A stretch of 64,000 nucleotides of DNA from Eopsaltria australis (lineage: Eukaryota > Chordata > Aves > Passeriformes > Petroicidae): positions 1,488,001-1,552,000 of the forward strand of contig JAVTVJ010000143.1 of assembly GCA_034509425.1 (NCBI GenBank), in the 5' to 3' direction. A model generated the notes under the pieces. That model had not been told where the DNA came from. It did no database searches and saw only the letters and a list, made by a program, of their open reading frames with translations. The stretch's first letter is position 1, and every line of letters begins with the position of its first letter. The position numbers and the translations under genes were made by a program. Below, one piece after another: positions 26,619-38,671 of this stretch.

Positions 26619-29304
26619 AACTGAGGACCATTAAAATTATTGTTAATCATTCTTCTGCAGACAGACAGGATATAATAAGAAAGGAGGATCCTTCTGTGGT
26701 GGAAGAAATAAGGCTAGAAATTGGAATGTTTTAAGCAACATGAGACAGAAAGAAGCAAGATACATTTTCTCAGGCCTTGATCCTATGCAGCTTCCCTCCA
26801 CCTCTCATTTATCCATTCAGGCAACCTGAAAAACACATTACTCTGCAAGATGCTCCGCTGAAATCACAAGTACTTGTAAAAGAATAAGGAGAACAGAACT
26901 CACCCCTTTGTTGGAATGAACTACACTGTCTGAGGCAATGAATGCTCCATTTTCCCCCTATTTCAGTACATGTACTTCACAGATTAATTAAACCTACTGT
27001 GTGGAGAAAGAGAGCCCACGATGATACTAAATGTATCATCAGCTGACCCTTGAATAATAAGGCATCCAAACAACCTGTTTGAAATATCCATATCCACTTC
27101 ATGCAGTAGATTTTATGTCCTGGACTCAAATAACTCATCAAGAATAGGATTATGGGGTTTGGTTGGCTGGATTGTTTAGATTTTGTTTTCAGTTTTGTAA
27201 CACAAAAATTAGCCCAGTGATTTTTAGTAACTGAGAAGATTGTCTTGAATAGCAAATTTTATGTTTTTCAGCAGAATATTGCCATTATACCCTCTCAAAC
27301 AAAGGAAAAATTCAAAAAGAAAATTAATGTTAGAAAGTAATGTTTTATCCTGCTGCTTGCCAAATCTAAGGAAATGTAATTAATCACGTGGCAATTGCTA
27401 ACACGAGTGAACTTGCCTTTTTAAATGAAGAAATAAAGGTATCACAAAATCTTCAGTCTGAACATTACCAGCTCTTACCTTTACACCCCACTGTAAGGAT
27501 ATTGGTATTGAGGAACCTTCACTGCAACAAGGACCTCAGCTCAGCTTCTGAAGTAATAATAACTGTTGTTTGCAATCAGCCAGTTGTTCTCATACTCACA
27601 GAAATTATTTACTCATTCAAAGGCTTTCTTTTCTTTATTTTCACTGACTTACCAGCATCACTTTATAAACCTGCAATTGTCTACTGCATTGAACTCAAGG
27701 AAGTCAGTTGCTGGAAAGGTACAGACCATTACTTCTTTGTTTTCCATTAAAAGAAAATGAAATCAAAGTGTGCTCATTCAAGTGTGTGGAATGGGAGAGT
27801 ATAAAATTAAGGTAGAAAAGACTCCTCCTGGTCTTTATAGTCAGTGAGGTTCCTGATGCAGCTCTTTTATACTTATTATCTTTCAAATGAACTGTCGTTC
27901 TAAAGTTAGAGTTTAGGGCTTTTTTATTTTGTTTTTATTTATTTTATTTTCTTTGTTAGAAGCCCTGAGGCTTGTAACACCAGTGCAACACAACCCCTGT
28001 CTCCAACTGCAGCACCACATAGATAGAAAGTAATTTTGTTTTCTCTTCTAGTTTAATAAAAGTAAACTTCTAAGATATATGAATAGGCACAAAATCTAGA
28101 CACCCTGTCTGGTAGTGGCTGCAGGAGTTGACATCTTGACTAATACTGCAAAGGCAGTGTTTGGCAGATTTAATCATGATACCAGATTCAAGGGGCAACA
28201 GAGGTGTGAGTAAAAGTAGTTGTGGCCATAGTTCATTCCATCAGCTGGGCTATGTCCAGCTGATACAGATGATCACAATCTCGACCTCAGTAGAAGGTTT
28301 TCATAGACCATGAAATCCTGTGCCCCCTTCTTGCACAGAGAGAAATTCTAGGGGAAACAATGACATTAGCAATTCTTAAGCAGAAGTTTCTCTCTCTGAT
28401 GTTTTATTCCCAATTTACCTTATTAGCTTGGTATATCCTATTACCATGTCCTTTGACAATAGAAGATACGGAGATGCTAAGTCACCCCACAGCTGTTTGA
28501 CCTGAATCAAGCCTGACATAGGAAAAGGTGCAACAGCAAAGCCAAAGTCATACTCCTTTAGCCATTCTCCAGCCCCAGATCGCCATACTGGGAATGCAGC
28601 ACTAATCTCTCAAAAATGTTCATCCATTAAAACTTAAAACTGCAAAATGTTACGAACATGCACAAAGTTGCCCATATATACAGTCTGCTGAAAACCATTT
28701 AATGGAGAAGGCTACATGAAGTATGTGGCAGCAAGGATCTGATCCTACAATGTCCAGAGACACCAAGGGGAGAGTTTCCACACACTGAGAGCAATGATAA
28801 ATCCTGAAACTCACTGGTGTCTGCTCAAAGTGGCAAATCCATCTGGTTGCCAGGAAAAGACACAGTGCTTCAGTGCAGCAGTACAGACAAAGAATCAACA
28901 CTTAATGAAACAGAAAAAGCATCAGACACTACAGAGGAGAAGTTTTTCATGGGAAGCTTGAGGCCATCTATACATATTCAAAAGGATTTGGATAATTTAT
29001 TTGACCTGTGCCCCAGAATGCTGAAAGTTGCTTCTGGTCCATCATTTACGATACATAATTTCAACATATCCCTCCACTCTGCACAGTGAAATGAAAGCAT
29101 AACTCACCCTACTCAAAGATTCTCTTTTTTCTAGTAGTGTGAGAGAAAAAAACCCAGCAAGACAATTAAAAATTGGTAATGAAAATCATATAGAAAGCTA
29201 AATAGGGCTTGGATCACAATGCAACTTCAAATGTAGCATTAAAAGCAAGGAGAGAGAGCTAAAGGAAATCTAAGTAGGAATAAATAAAACAAAGCACTCA
29301 TAAA
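26619..29304. other. non-coding unique sequence
   Basis: No gene is seen. Open frames up to 120 codons (27388-27750, +) carry no known motif. A T-rich low-complexity patch lies at 27920-27955. At 28460-28530 there is a weak similarity to the antisense MIR core ('gagatgctaagtcac'), too slight to annotate separately. Confidence 0.55.
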
Positions 29305-29775
29305 ATCATAGAATCATTGAGGTTGGAAGAGAACTTTAAAATCAAGTCCAGCTATCAACCCAGCACTACCACTGTAACCCCTAAACCATTATCCAGTGAG
29401 AAATCAAGACACCTCTTCAACACCTCCAGGGATGGTGACCACCACCTTCCTGAGCAACCTATTCCAATGCCTGACCATGAAAATATTTTTTCTAATATCT
29501 AATCTGAATCTCTCATCACAGCTTAAGGCAATTTCCTCTAGTCCTCTCACTGCAGGCACAGTAGAAGAGACCAGTCCCCCATTTTCAGGTAGAGAGTGAT
29601 GCGGTTCCCCCTGAGCCTCCTCTTCTCCAGACTGAACAAACCCAGCTCCCTCAGCTCTTCCTCATAGGACTGTTCTCTAAACATTCCACAAGCCTTGTTG
29701 CCCTTTGCGGGACATGCTCCAGCACCTCAATGTCCTTTTTAAAGTGAAGCCCTCAAAACTCAACCCACTTGTTTT
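29305..29775 (-). mobile_element. CR1 LINE 3' fragment, antisense and decayed
   Basis: CR1 is the dominant non-LTR retrotransposon of birds. This copy lies antisense: its 3' end is at the left with the hallmark 'atcatagaatcattgaggtt' (one or two copies of the ATTCTATG-type terminal repeat on the minus strand), followed by 'acctccagggatggtgacca', 'ctattccaatgcctgacca', 'aatttcctctagtcctctc' and 'cctcctcttctccagactga'. These segments correspond to the C-terminal end of the CR1 second open frame plus the short 3' tail. Several stop codons and small deletions break the frame on the minus strand, so it is inactive. The 5' end is truncated near 29775, as is typical of CR1 insertion. The subfamily was not determined. 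Confidence 0.93.
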
Positions 29776-29858
29776 TTGTAGATGAGGAAAGGATGCTGCT
29801 ATACTGTATCTTGATTCACTACTGTTCATGTACTTACTTCGGGGTTAAAATTTTGCAG

Positions 29859-30108
29859 TGCTCTTCCAACATGCACTGTTTAGGATATGCAGCACATTAG
29901 GAAACAAAGAAAATGCAGAGCTCCTCATGGGTGATGAGATTTTAGAAAAGCCATGGAGGGAAGGCACAGCAAAGAGAGATGACTCAGCTCTGACATCTCC
30001 CAGCTCTGCTGCTGATGCATTTAAGGAGTTAAGGATGGTGCAGATAAGGAGTGCATCATAGAACACACCAGCAGGAGCAGGAGGGAAGGCTCCAGCTGCA
30101 GGGAAAAG
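29859..30108 (+). other. exon-like segment, uncertain
   Basis: The segment follows 'ttaaaattttgcag' (acceptor-like, AG at 29857-29858) and ends at 'ggaaaag' directly before 'gtgagt' (GT at 30109-30110), a consensus-type donor. A reading frame continues from the acceptor to a TAG at 30059-30061, about 65 codons, fairly charged and hydrophilic, with no recognised domain. The stop lies about 47 bases before the donor. This would fit a lncRNA exon or an untranslated/penultimate exon, but chance pairs of splice-like words are common. No homologue is recognised. Confidence 0.15.
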
Positions 30109-30124
30109 GTGAGTGCTGCCCAGC

Positions 30125-30260
30125 TCTGACACGGCAGCAGCTGCACACCTTCACCCACCCCACCCGCTGCCAGCGCTCCGAGCACGGGCATCGAAGCTCG
30201 GCAGGGCCACCTGCCAGGTACCAGCACTGAGCACAGACAGACAGCTGCTGACTGACGAGC
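30125..30260. other. small CpG-rich patch
   Basis: About eight CpG dinucleotides occur within roughly 135 bases, denser than anywhere else noticed in the window, and the patch is GC-rich. It is far shorter than a conventional CpG island. It begins just downstream of the donor-like site at 30109, so it could be an intron-start or promoter-like patch, or a GC-rich fluctuation. Confidence 0.4.
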
Positions 30261-33059
30261 AGCCACTGATCCCAAACACCCCATGTGAAGTCATTCATCT
30301 TCTCTTACTTTCTTCTGCTAAACAGCTTCCAAACAAAGCCCTAGCCCAGGTTTGCCAGTCTGCTTTGCACCCTAAGCAAGGCAAGCAGCATGTACAAGGC
30401 AGAGCAGCAGTTTGAAAGTGCTGATACACTTGGAAACTCAAATTCAGGTTCCAGCATTTGATACTGAAGTTTGTATATCAATGCTTTCAAAATTGCTGCT
30501 GTCTCTCTCACTTTTGCTTGCTCACCCTCCAGCCAGCTTTGGAATACAGGGTACTCTTAATAGTCTCAAAACCTAAGACTAATGAAAGCTAGGACCAAAC
30601 ATGGAGAAGAGGAGGTGACACATTCGGACCAACTTGTATCACTCAGCCACACACAGGAGACAGACTGCACAAGTACGGATGTCTTAGAGTCTTAATCTAG
30701 TGACTTCACTGTTCATCAGGAAAGATAAGGAAACGCTGACTAGACTAAGCTAGGAAATTCCCTAAACATGACAGGAGAAAAATGCCCTCCCTATGCACAC
30801 TTCATAGGAGTGAGATAAAGACTTGCAAAATTGAAACTGGCACCTATTTATTCTTTCTTACCCATTGAATTCTCTACACTTGCACAATGCCTCTTGTGAT
30901 GAAAGGCATGAAAACTAAAACACAAAAAAGTAATATGTTTGGCAGCAATCTTTCAAAGTACTTTATTCCTATTTAACACAAACATGAGTCTCTGGTTTCT
31001 CTCTGGGAAAAGAAACTGGAACTGACACCTTTGTGTCTTCTCTCCAATCATCCTTTAGCATGAGCAGCAAAATGCAGCCCATAACAAACATTAAGGAACA
31101 AGACGAAACACCAGAAATGTAAGGCAACAAAAGTAACAATCCACAGTTTTCCTCGCAAAAGGATGTATTTTTTCTCCCCTTCTATTTTCCACGACAAGCA
31201 AGTAAACATTTCAACGCTTAAAACTTTCTATGCCAAGCAGCTGAGTGAAGTAACCATGAGCACTGTATACACACAAGCCAATACAATGCTAAAATAAACT
31301 TCCATCATTAACTGAAACCAAACAACTAAAAGAGGTTATTTTTTTTAACAAGTATTTCGTGTAAATCCAGTGTACATGAAATTGGATGCAATAATTTGCA
31401 GAAAGACTAACAAGAAAAAAAAGCCTTCTGCATCATGAAAAATAAGGGAACATACTTCAGAAGTGTTGCATGATCTCTGATGGCATTTTCTGATGCTGTT
31501 GAGCGAGCAAAGAGCAATCTCACATTTCAGAGAAAAGAAGCTGTGCTTGTTAATAAAACTTCAGGAAAATAATTCCTCCATCACGTCCTTTAGCTAGGAT
31601 TTCTATAGTTATTAATTGTTTATTGCTGACTGTTTCTCCAATGAAGCCAATACCTATTATTGAAAGCAGGAAAAATCTGCCTGTGTCAGGGCTTGCAAAA
31701 GTTTTCAGGCAGTGTGACAACTGGCAACCTTATTAAAATGTTTGCAAACAGCCTGAAATAAATTAAGAAAGGCCTAGACCTATACAAATCCTTCAAAATC
31801 AACTGAGATATTTTTATGGTTCTTTTTTCTTTTCCTGAACTATCTTCAATCATAAAATAAAATACTGAATGTTTCTTATAAAAAACAATACTTGAATTTA
31901 TTAAGAATACAAATTTTGCACTATGTATTATCAGAAGACGGAGAAAATGATTGAGCAATCAGTAGAGTATCTCACACAACTCTCATAACTGATGAAAGGT
32001 CCTACACACACTAACAAATTGCTGCTTGTGCACAAGAGTATTTGTGAGCGCTTCCTTGCTCTCCATCTTATTCCTATTTTTTAGTTTGTTTTTATTCTAG
32101 AATTCCCACTAAGTTTCACCCCACAGAGTATGTGTAGCAGAGGAGATCAAGCCCACAGCCCATGGCACTGTACAGGAAAGCTCCCTACTGTCCCAAGTGC
32201 TTCATCTCAACAGGAAGAGCAGCCAAAGGAATATGAGTAGAAATGGATCATTGCAATTTATAGGCTGTATTAATAATTAAATGCTGGGAGTGCTATTAGG
32301 ACCTTCACTACATCCCCACCCACAGGTTCTTCAATCATCCAGTATCACAGAACTTGTATTTTGAGGTATTTGTTCTCAGTGCTTTGAGGCATAAAATGTC
32401 CTGCAGTGCTACACTCCTTATTTTCTTCAGTGTGGTGAAGTTCATTTTGTGTTGCTGTTAAGGTTTTTGGTTTAGAGAGTTTTTAAAAAAGAAGAATCTT
32501 TCTATCTGGCCAGACATACAGGTAAGAGGAGAGCTCACAGTTCTTTGTGAAAGGAAATAAGAGACATGAGGAAACAATGCCTCTGTAGAAAGGAGAATCA
32601 AGCTAAGAGAGATTTGCAGCTCTGACCCCTCCAGAGTAAAACTGGCAATGGCCCATTCAACAAGAAAAATCCATGGCCCCAGAGAGTCGGAAAGTGGTTC
32701 AGACTGACATATTTAATTTCCTTCAAGGCTACCTGTGACTACTTCCCAAGCAAGAAAATCACCAGCTTAATTAGACTACCCCAGCAATCTCAAAGAATGG
32801 AGCTATCCATTCTCCACCTACCCTTTGCAGCAGACACTTAAAGCACTTTCTGCAAGTCTGACAACGAAGGTGTTTGGCTTTGCAAGGCTCACAACACAGC
32901 AAGGAGCCATCTGCAGCCTAGGAAGACACAGGGCAGAGTCTGATTAGCGATTCTGTGCAGGTTTTCTGTCTCCTATCACTGCTCTCCCCTCCCCCTTCAC
33001 ATCCCCTAGGGAGACCAGTTCCATATTCAAAGCAGCCTGGGGTCTTCAAGCAGAGAAAT
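30261..33059. other. non-coding unique sequence
   Basis: No gene or confident repeat is seen. Short open frames (up to about 100 codons near 30113-30415) have no known motif. 31350-31960 is AT-rich. Confidence 0.6.
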
Positions 33060-33420
33060 GTGCATGATTTTTACGTGGCATTAAAGCAGGGAAAGAACTC
33101 CAAAATTATGGCAGCTGCATCCAGCCCTTGAGACGGCCCAGCACCGATAAGGGATTCAGAGGGTCGCATAATTCATTTCACCTGCAGCAGTAGCATCAGG
33201 GGAGGTTAAATATGTCACTCCATCACAGAGAGGCAATGGGTTGGGGGAAGCCTTCATCACTCATCCTGTCAGCTCTACACCTCCCTTCACCTCCCATCAG
33301 CAGGGGGAGATGGGGAAGATTTTCTATAAGCATATGAACAACACAGTGGGGGGCACAATGACCTTATGAGTCTCCCCTTCCAATTTGTGAATTAATTGTC
33401 AGCACCTGCCCTGCTCTACC
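33060..33420. promoter_or_regulatory. candidate conserved regulatory block
   Basis: This unique, moderately GC-balanced segment contains 'gcataattcatttcacctg' around 33166-33184 (homeodomain-like core beside an E-box CACCTG), 'attaattg' at 33391-33398 and another E-box CACCTG at 33403-33408. The pairing of TAATTA-type cores with E-boxes is characteristic of neural and mesodermal enhancers in vertebrates. The motifs are seen; conservation and activity are not known. Confidence 0.28.
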
Positions 33421-33458
33421 AGCTCCCCTCCCTGCACTCCATCTTTCTCCCACTACCA

Positions 33459-33549
33459 AGGGCCTGATCCTGCAAGACTAACTCTAGTGTGTGAGCTCAG
33501 TGCCCTCCTGGGACCACACGTGCAAATGACATTGCAGGAAGGTCAGAGT
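33459..33549. repeat. old amniote palindromic repeat relic
   Basis: 'gggcctgatcctgcaagact' at the left, 'ctcctgggaccacacgtgca' in the middle and 'attgcaggaaggtcag' at the right resemble the two arms and centre of an old non-autonomous repeat whose termini read about 'gggcctgatcctgcaa' and 'ttgcaggatcaggcc'. The arms are roughly inverted to each other, supporting a short palindromic element. The family name is not assigned. Confidence 0.4.
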
Positions 33550-36500
33550 TGCAGAACAAGATCTCTTGTCCAAGTACAAAAAAACCCCATATTTAAATGG
33601 CATAGGAAATTCTTGTTGCAGGACATGTCTCTCTCTTCTTTGGCCTTTCTTGGTGACAAAGGTACTTTCTCATTATTTTTAGTGTTCTTGAAACATTTTG
33701 TTGTTTCTTAGCAATCTGAGGACCTGGTTTCACACAAAAAAATTTCTTAGCACATCTTCTCCAGAGCCATATCTTCACCTAGGCCTAACACTACTCTTTT
33801 CTGCATTATTTGCTAGAGTTCAGTTGTGACCACTTTAGCAGAGAATGCCTGTCTTCATATACTACACAAATTCATGCACATTTGCACTCATGTACAATAA
33901 AACACAACTTGCCTGTAACAGGGTCTTTGGGACTCTACCTCAGGATTTTCTCTTGAGAATTCAGCTTGTGAGGTATTTCTGTGATATGTCAGTTGAGGAT
34001 GATCATTGTGCAATAAAAGCAGAAATTATTTTGAAAAAGAAAAGGCAAGTTTGCTGAGAAGATAGAATGTCTTAAACCCTGCCATCACAAAAGAATGTTT
34101 TGATACATAATACAGATCAACTTCCTTAAAAAAAAATAAAGGTGTTAAAATGTACAACATTAATTTCTTAAATGGCAAAATGATAGAACAACTGATAAGA
34201 ATACACAAACATTTACATATTGCAATTTCTGGTATAGGTAAGAACATAGAAAAGCAGCAAATTTCTTGAAAGCTGTTAGAAATGAAGAGGGATGTTTTTG
34301 TTTTGAACATGTAATTCAAGCGTAGCAAAACCAGAAAGGGTCAACTAAAGTAAGTGTAAAATTAAATCCTTTTAACATTCAAAGTTTAAAATCAATAAGC
34401 ATGCAAGCCTCAAATAATTTTTTCCTTTTTGTCCTGTCCTGGACATAAAGGGCTTTAAAAACAAGACAAAGTATTAAGAGATGTGCTCTAACAATTTCTG
34501 TACCTACACTTTAAATCTTCCATCACGTAAAATGAAGAGCTTGTTCTCTTTCTTTCTTGAAACTACACTCTTGTGGAAAGAACTAGTCCATTCGCCTTCT
34601 GCAGAAAAATTCAGCAGATGGCATTTTTGATGTCTTGACTAAGATAAAATACAGTCACAATTGGTGCTTTTATATTTCAAAAAAATATATATAAATGTTT
34701 CAAGAAGTTGCTTTTCATGCCTTAAGGCTAAATCTTTGACTGGTTTTTACTGTATTTTCTCCCCTTGCTTGAGTTTCTAAAATCTGTAGCTGTCTTCTGC
34801 TCTGCCACTTGTACTACTCCAAACAATAAAGACACCTGAAGGATAAAGAGATGGTTCATAACCAAATGCATACTGGGAAAAAAGTTTTTTGCTTCTGCAG
34901 CTCATGCACACATATCCATAAACAAAACAAAATATCAGCAGGTGAGTAATTCAAAGCATCCTTTACTTCTCCACATGCTTTTCACAATGAGACTACAGAG
35001 CAGTAGCACCCCCGAGCCCCAGGACCAGCTGTGTCTATTTAAAACAGACACAGAGGGAAGAATGAAGTACCTACCTACTTCATTTTCCAGAAACTATTTC
35101 AGCTGAACCGGTGCTTATTTATGACTCCAGTTTTGCTCATACAGCATCTTTGAGTCACAACTGGGAGTCCTTTGCTGAATTCCAATGGGATTTCCACACG
35201 GTCAGTATGGAAAACGAGCTCACATTTGTTTCATGGCATATATACCTTTAAAGGGTCCCTAATACAGCGACTTCAGCTGTATTATAAAAAACATTTTACA
35301 ACATGGGACAATTTTCAGTCTTTCAGGAAAGCTTAAATTCCATTCCATTCCAGAAGCAGATGTGGCAGCTGAGGACTGTGCTGTGTCCAGCCCAGCAGAG
35401 TCATTAGTCACTGGATCCCAGCAGACCGCATTCCAGCATCACCTCTACCCACACCCTTTAAGCAATACTCTTGCCTGTATATTCTACATTGCCAAGGGCT
35501 CAGCACCATCACAGACCAGACTTCAAAAAAGTTGTAGGTTAATTTATATGACTGAATTCATAGGAGTATAAAAAAAACCTTTTAAGCCTGTTTTATGATT
35601 CTAAACTGCAACAGGAAAATCCCAGTCCAGGAAAACTTTTCAAATGGTGAGATCAGGAAAATACTGGAAAGGTCATAGAATCTCCACGTTTGGGAAGTCT
35701 TTCAGAACATGTCAGAGATTGTGTGGATAAAGGATGCAACAGGTCCCTTGAGGTCCCTCTCAAGAAACCTCTAGCAGCTGACCTGTGCAAGGTCTGTGGT
35801 GGAAAACAGTAAAATATAATGGGTTGGAAGGCCTGAGCAGTGACCAAATGCAATACCCCTGACCTCAATTTCCACTTTCAGGACCTCTTTTACATGCACT
35901 GAAGTTTATGACATTTAGAATTCCACTGATTTCATTCTGATGCAAATAGACTAGCAGAATTGTAACCAACCGAACCCAAAGTAGGTGATGAACAATGACA
36001 AAGCACACACATCAGGGAATCAATTGGTTTCCATTACCTATTGGAAGTGTCGAACCATGTAATTTCTTGGAGCAGAGCATGCACTGCAAGTGCTGTCTTA
36101 CAGCCTCACCTCTACTGGAGGGACTTTTTTCTCCATCAAGCACCCCAAATGACACTGCTTTCATACCCCACAAGTATCCTCTTGACAAACTGGAAAAATT
36201 CCAAAGGAAAAATCCCACTATATGTAACAACTACAGTTTTTTCAGGACTCCAAAAGATCACATACATATCTACATTCCTGAGATTCTTGAAAATTCCAGG
36301 GTAAAACAGTACAGTAGCAGCAGTTGCTGTCATTTATAGCAGTAAGTTCATGCTTCCTAATTGGGAAGAGGCTCTCCGAATGCAAGCTGCAGCTGAAAAG
36401 GACAAACCATTGACTTTAGAACTTCAGAACTGAATCACAAACAAATTAAAATAGAAGACTTGGATAGAGACTGGGAGGAAAGATGAAAATAAGGATGAGG

Positions 36501-36660
36501 TTATCTAGATCAGCTAATCACAATCAATTGGATGCTTTATCTTCCAAAAGGAGCATGAATAAATAAACAGCATTAGCAATGCCTAGTCTGCTGCTAAACC
36601 TGGCCATCATTAGCAAGCTGATTGCTTCCAGACACTAAACAGGAGTCACTCCTAAGGATG
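33550..36660. other. non-coding unique sequence
   Basis: No gene is seen. Open frames to 114 codons (35995-36339, +) overlap minus-strand frames and show no domain. At 35668-35700 'catagaatctccacgtttgg' faintly recalls CR1 3' ends but the similarity is lost within 30 bases. 34030-34400 is AT-rich. Confidence 0.55.
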
Positions 36661-37110
36661 TCTTAAAGGAGGGGAGATGATATCAGGTGCAGAAAGGACA
36701 TTGTCCCACAGACAGGGAAGACAGAGATAAATACAGTGGTGGCTGAAGAGAAGGGAGAGAGGGAGTGAGAAGACAAAAGAAGACAAGCTAGTGGGCTTTG
36801 ATGGTGAGAACGAGAAGTTTGAATTTGATATGGTAAAATAGTGGAGTAACTGGAATAATCAAAGAGACCGTGTCATGATTAGAGTTACAAGCAGTGAAGA
36901 ATATTTTAGCACAAATGGACAAAATTCGAGGTGACAGAGGTGTTTAGAGAGACCAATGAGGAAAAGATTTCTGTGATTATGAAGAGGTGAGGAAGAAAAC
37001 AGACCTAAAATTTTACCAGTGCAGGCAGATACTCAGAGTTAAGTTTGGAGCTGAAAGAAGCTATTCCTCAGAGTTTAGGTATCTGGATTTGCCTAATTAT
37101 GTTCTTCAAT
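36661..37110. repeat. purine-rich probable old interspersed repeat
   Basis: A G/A-rich strand with words such as 'agaagtttgaatttgatatg', 'gtgtcatgattagagttaca' and 'ttttagcacaaatggacaaa' follows the order of an old amniote repeat I recall as '...tgaatttgatgtggt...gacatgatcagagt...'. The family is not certain. No terminal repeats or open frame are apparent. Alternatively this may be unique purine-rich DNA. Confidence 0.35.
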
Positions 37111-38570
37111 AAGAAACACTGGGCATTTTAAAGAAGTTCTCTATGTCAAGATTTTCTCACCATCTTAAGAAGCCTTAAGAAAGGTAAAACTTTAAAGCTG
37201 AAATTGCTGGTAGGCAGATTTTAGGAGTTATCTACTTCAGGGACATTGTCTTTGCCTACTTTCTTCGTACAAAAATCTGCAAAACTCAATTAACAAACTT
37301 ACATGTGAAGAACTGTTTCAAATAGTTGCACATAAAGACGATGTGAGAAACAAAACTCAAGCCTGTGATTTTTCAACTGTATTAAATCCCTTCTTGCTTT
37401 TATGTCATAGAACATGAACAACAGCTGGAACCAGCAGACAAACATTGGTTTCTCTCCTGGTATATGAATTTGCCATGAAAACAGTTCTATCAGTACCCAG
37501 CCCAGTAAGTGCACGAAAATCACAAGAACTGTAATGCTGAATTTTGCAAGAATAGGCAAGTGCCATGGACACCTAAGACCTAAGAGGCAAAAGGTATCTG
37601 GGATAATCTCAAGAGAAATTATTACAAAAGGGTGTCCAGAGCAGTCTGGTTTTGATTGCCTCACCTGTTCTGATGGCACCTTTATTGCTTCTTTATTTTA
37701 AAACACACTACATCTACCTTATCAGATGCTGTAAAATTTCTGGGGCATAAAACTCCAGTATTTCTAAAGGCATGGAATAGTTTTTTGAGTCAGTTATACC
37801 CACTAGAAGAACTTCCCCTATGCTAAGATTTCTGGAATGCAAACCCTGCCTACTGACTTTGTAACTCCTTAATCTCTTAACTTGGCTAAATGATTCTTAC
37901 TCAGGAGAGTTTATCAATCACTAAATTAAAACCTCCTTCAACAGAGACACCACTCCTTGTCCCCCTCTAATCCATGAAAGCAAAGCAACAAAACACTCAG
38001 AAAGAGAAAGAAACTCTGAGAGGGTGATCAGTGTGAGTTTTGATCTTTTCTCTCTCAGAAGCACTGTGCTTGATGCATCTGATGAAGTGAGGCAAACTTG
38101 CTGTTAACAGCTCAGTGATTTTAAGAGTCTTGTCTGGTATGTGTCTGGGACTGCTGGATAGCATCTCTTATTTATTTGTTTTTAAAACCCTCTTTTTCTT
38201 CTTTCTGAAATTCATCTCTGAATGTCATGCTCACCACCATCTACTTATCCAACCATGACCATGGATCTTCAGAGCTGAGTGCTTGTTCAGTCTCCTTTAA
38301 CACTGCTGATGGGTTGGCATTTAAACAAAATAGCAAAAAAATAACACACATGGAGAGGGACTCCAGCAATGAAGCAGCCAGCTCACCTGTACAACCACAG
38401 GTATTTAGCCTGTGAACATATTCTTGCACTTCTCAAGAAGAAAAGCAAATGCAAATTACTGGACAGTCATCAGCCAACAATGCCTCCATTCCCATCATGA
38501 GAACTTTTCATTATCACTGTTCTCACCTAGGTATGTACAGACACATTAAGAGAAAGACAAAGTCCACAAC
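37111..38570. other. non-coding unique sequence
   Basis: No gene is seen. The minus-strand frame 37299-37679 (126 codons) is hydrophobic, with stretches that would pass as membrane segments, but has no recognisable family and no splice signals defining it. T-rich antisense of AT-rich DNA commonly yields such hydrophobic frames. Confidence 0.55.
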
Positions 38571-38671
38571 CTCTTTTACAGTAAAGAAAATTAGAGACCC
38601 AGCATGAAATTATCAGCTTCAAGGTGTAGAGTCACAACAGGAGGTTGTTCACAGTCCTGAGTTTTAAGCAG
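38571..38671 (-). repeat. possible MIR-type relic, antisense
   Basis: 'cttttacagtaaagaaaatt', 'agagacccagcatgaaatta', 'ttcaaggtgtagagtcac' and 'cagtcctgagtttt' loosely follow the antisense MIR order. The match is weak and could be coincidental. Confidence 0.28.

Noticed and set aside
35668..35700. CR1-like opening 'catagaatctccacg'
   Set aside because: No continuing CR1 similarity. Retained only as a weak note.
37299..37679. Hydrophobic 126-codon minus-strand frame resembling a membrane protein
   Set aside because: Such frames are common on the T-rich strand of AT-rich DNA. No family or splice signals.
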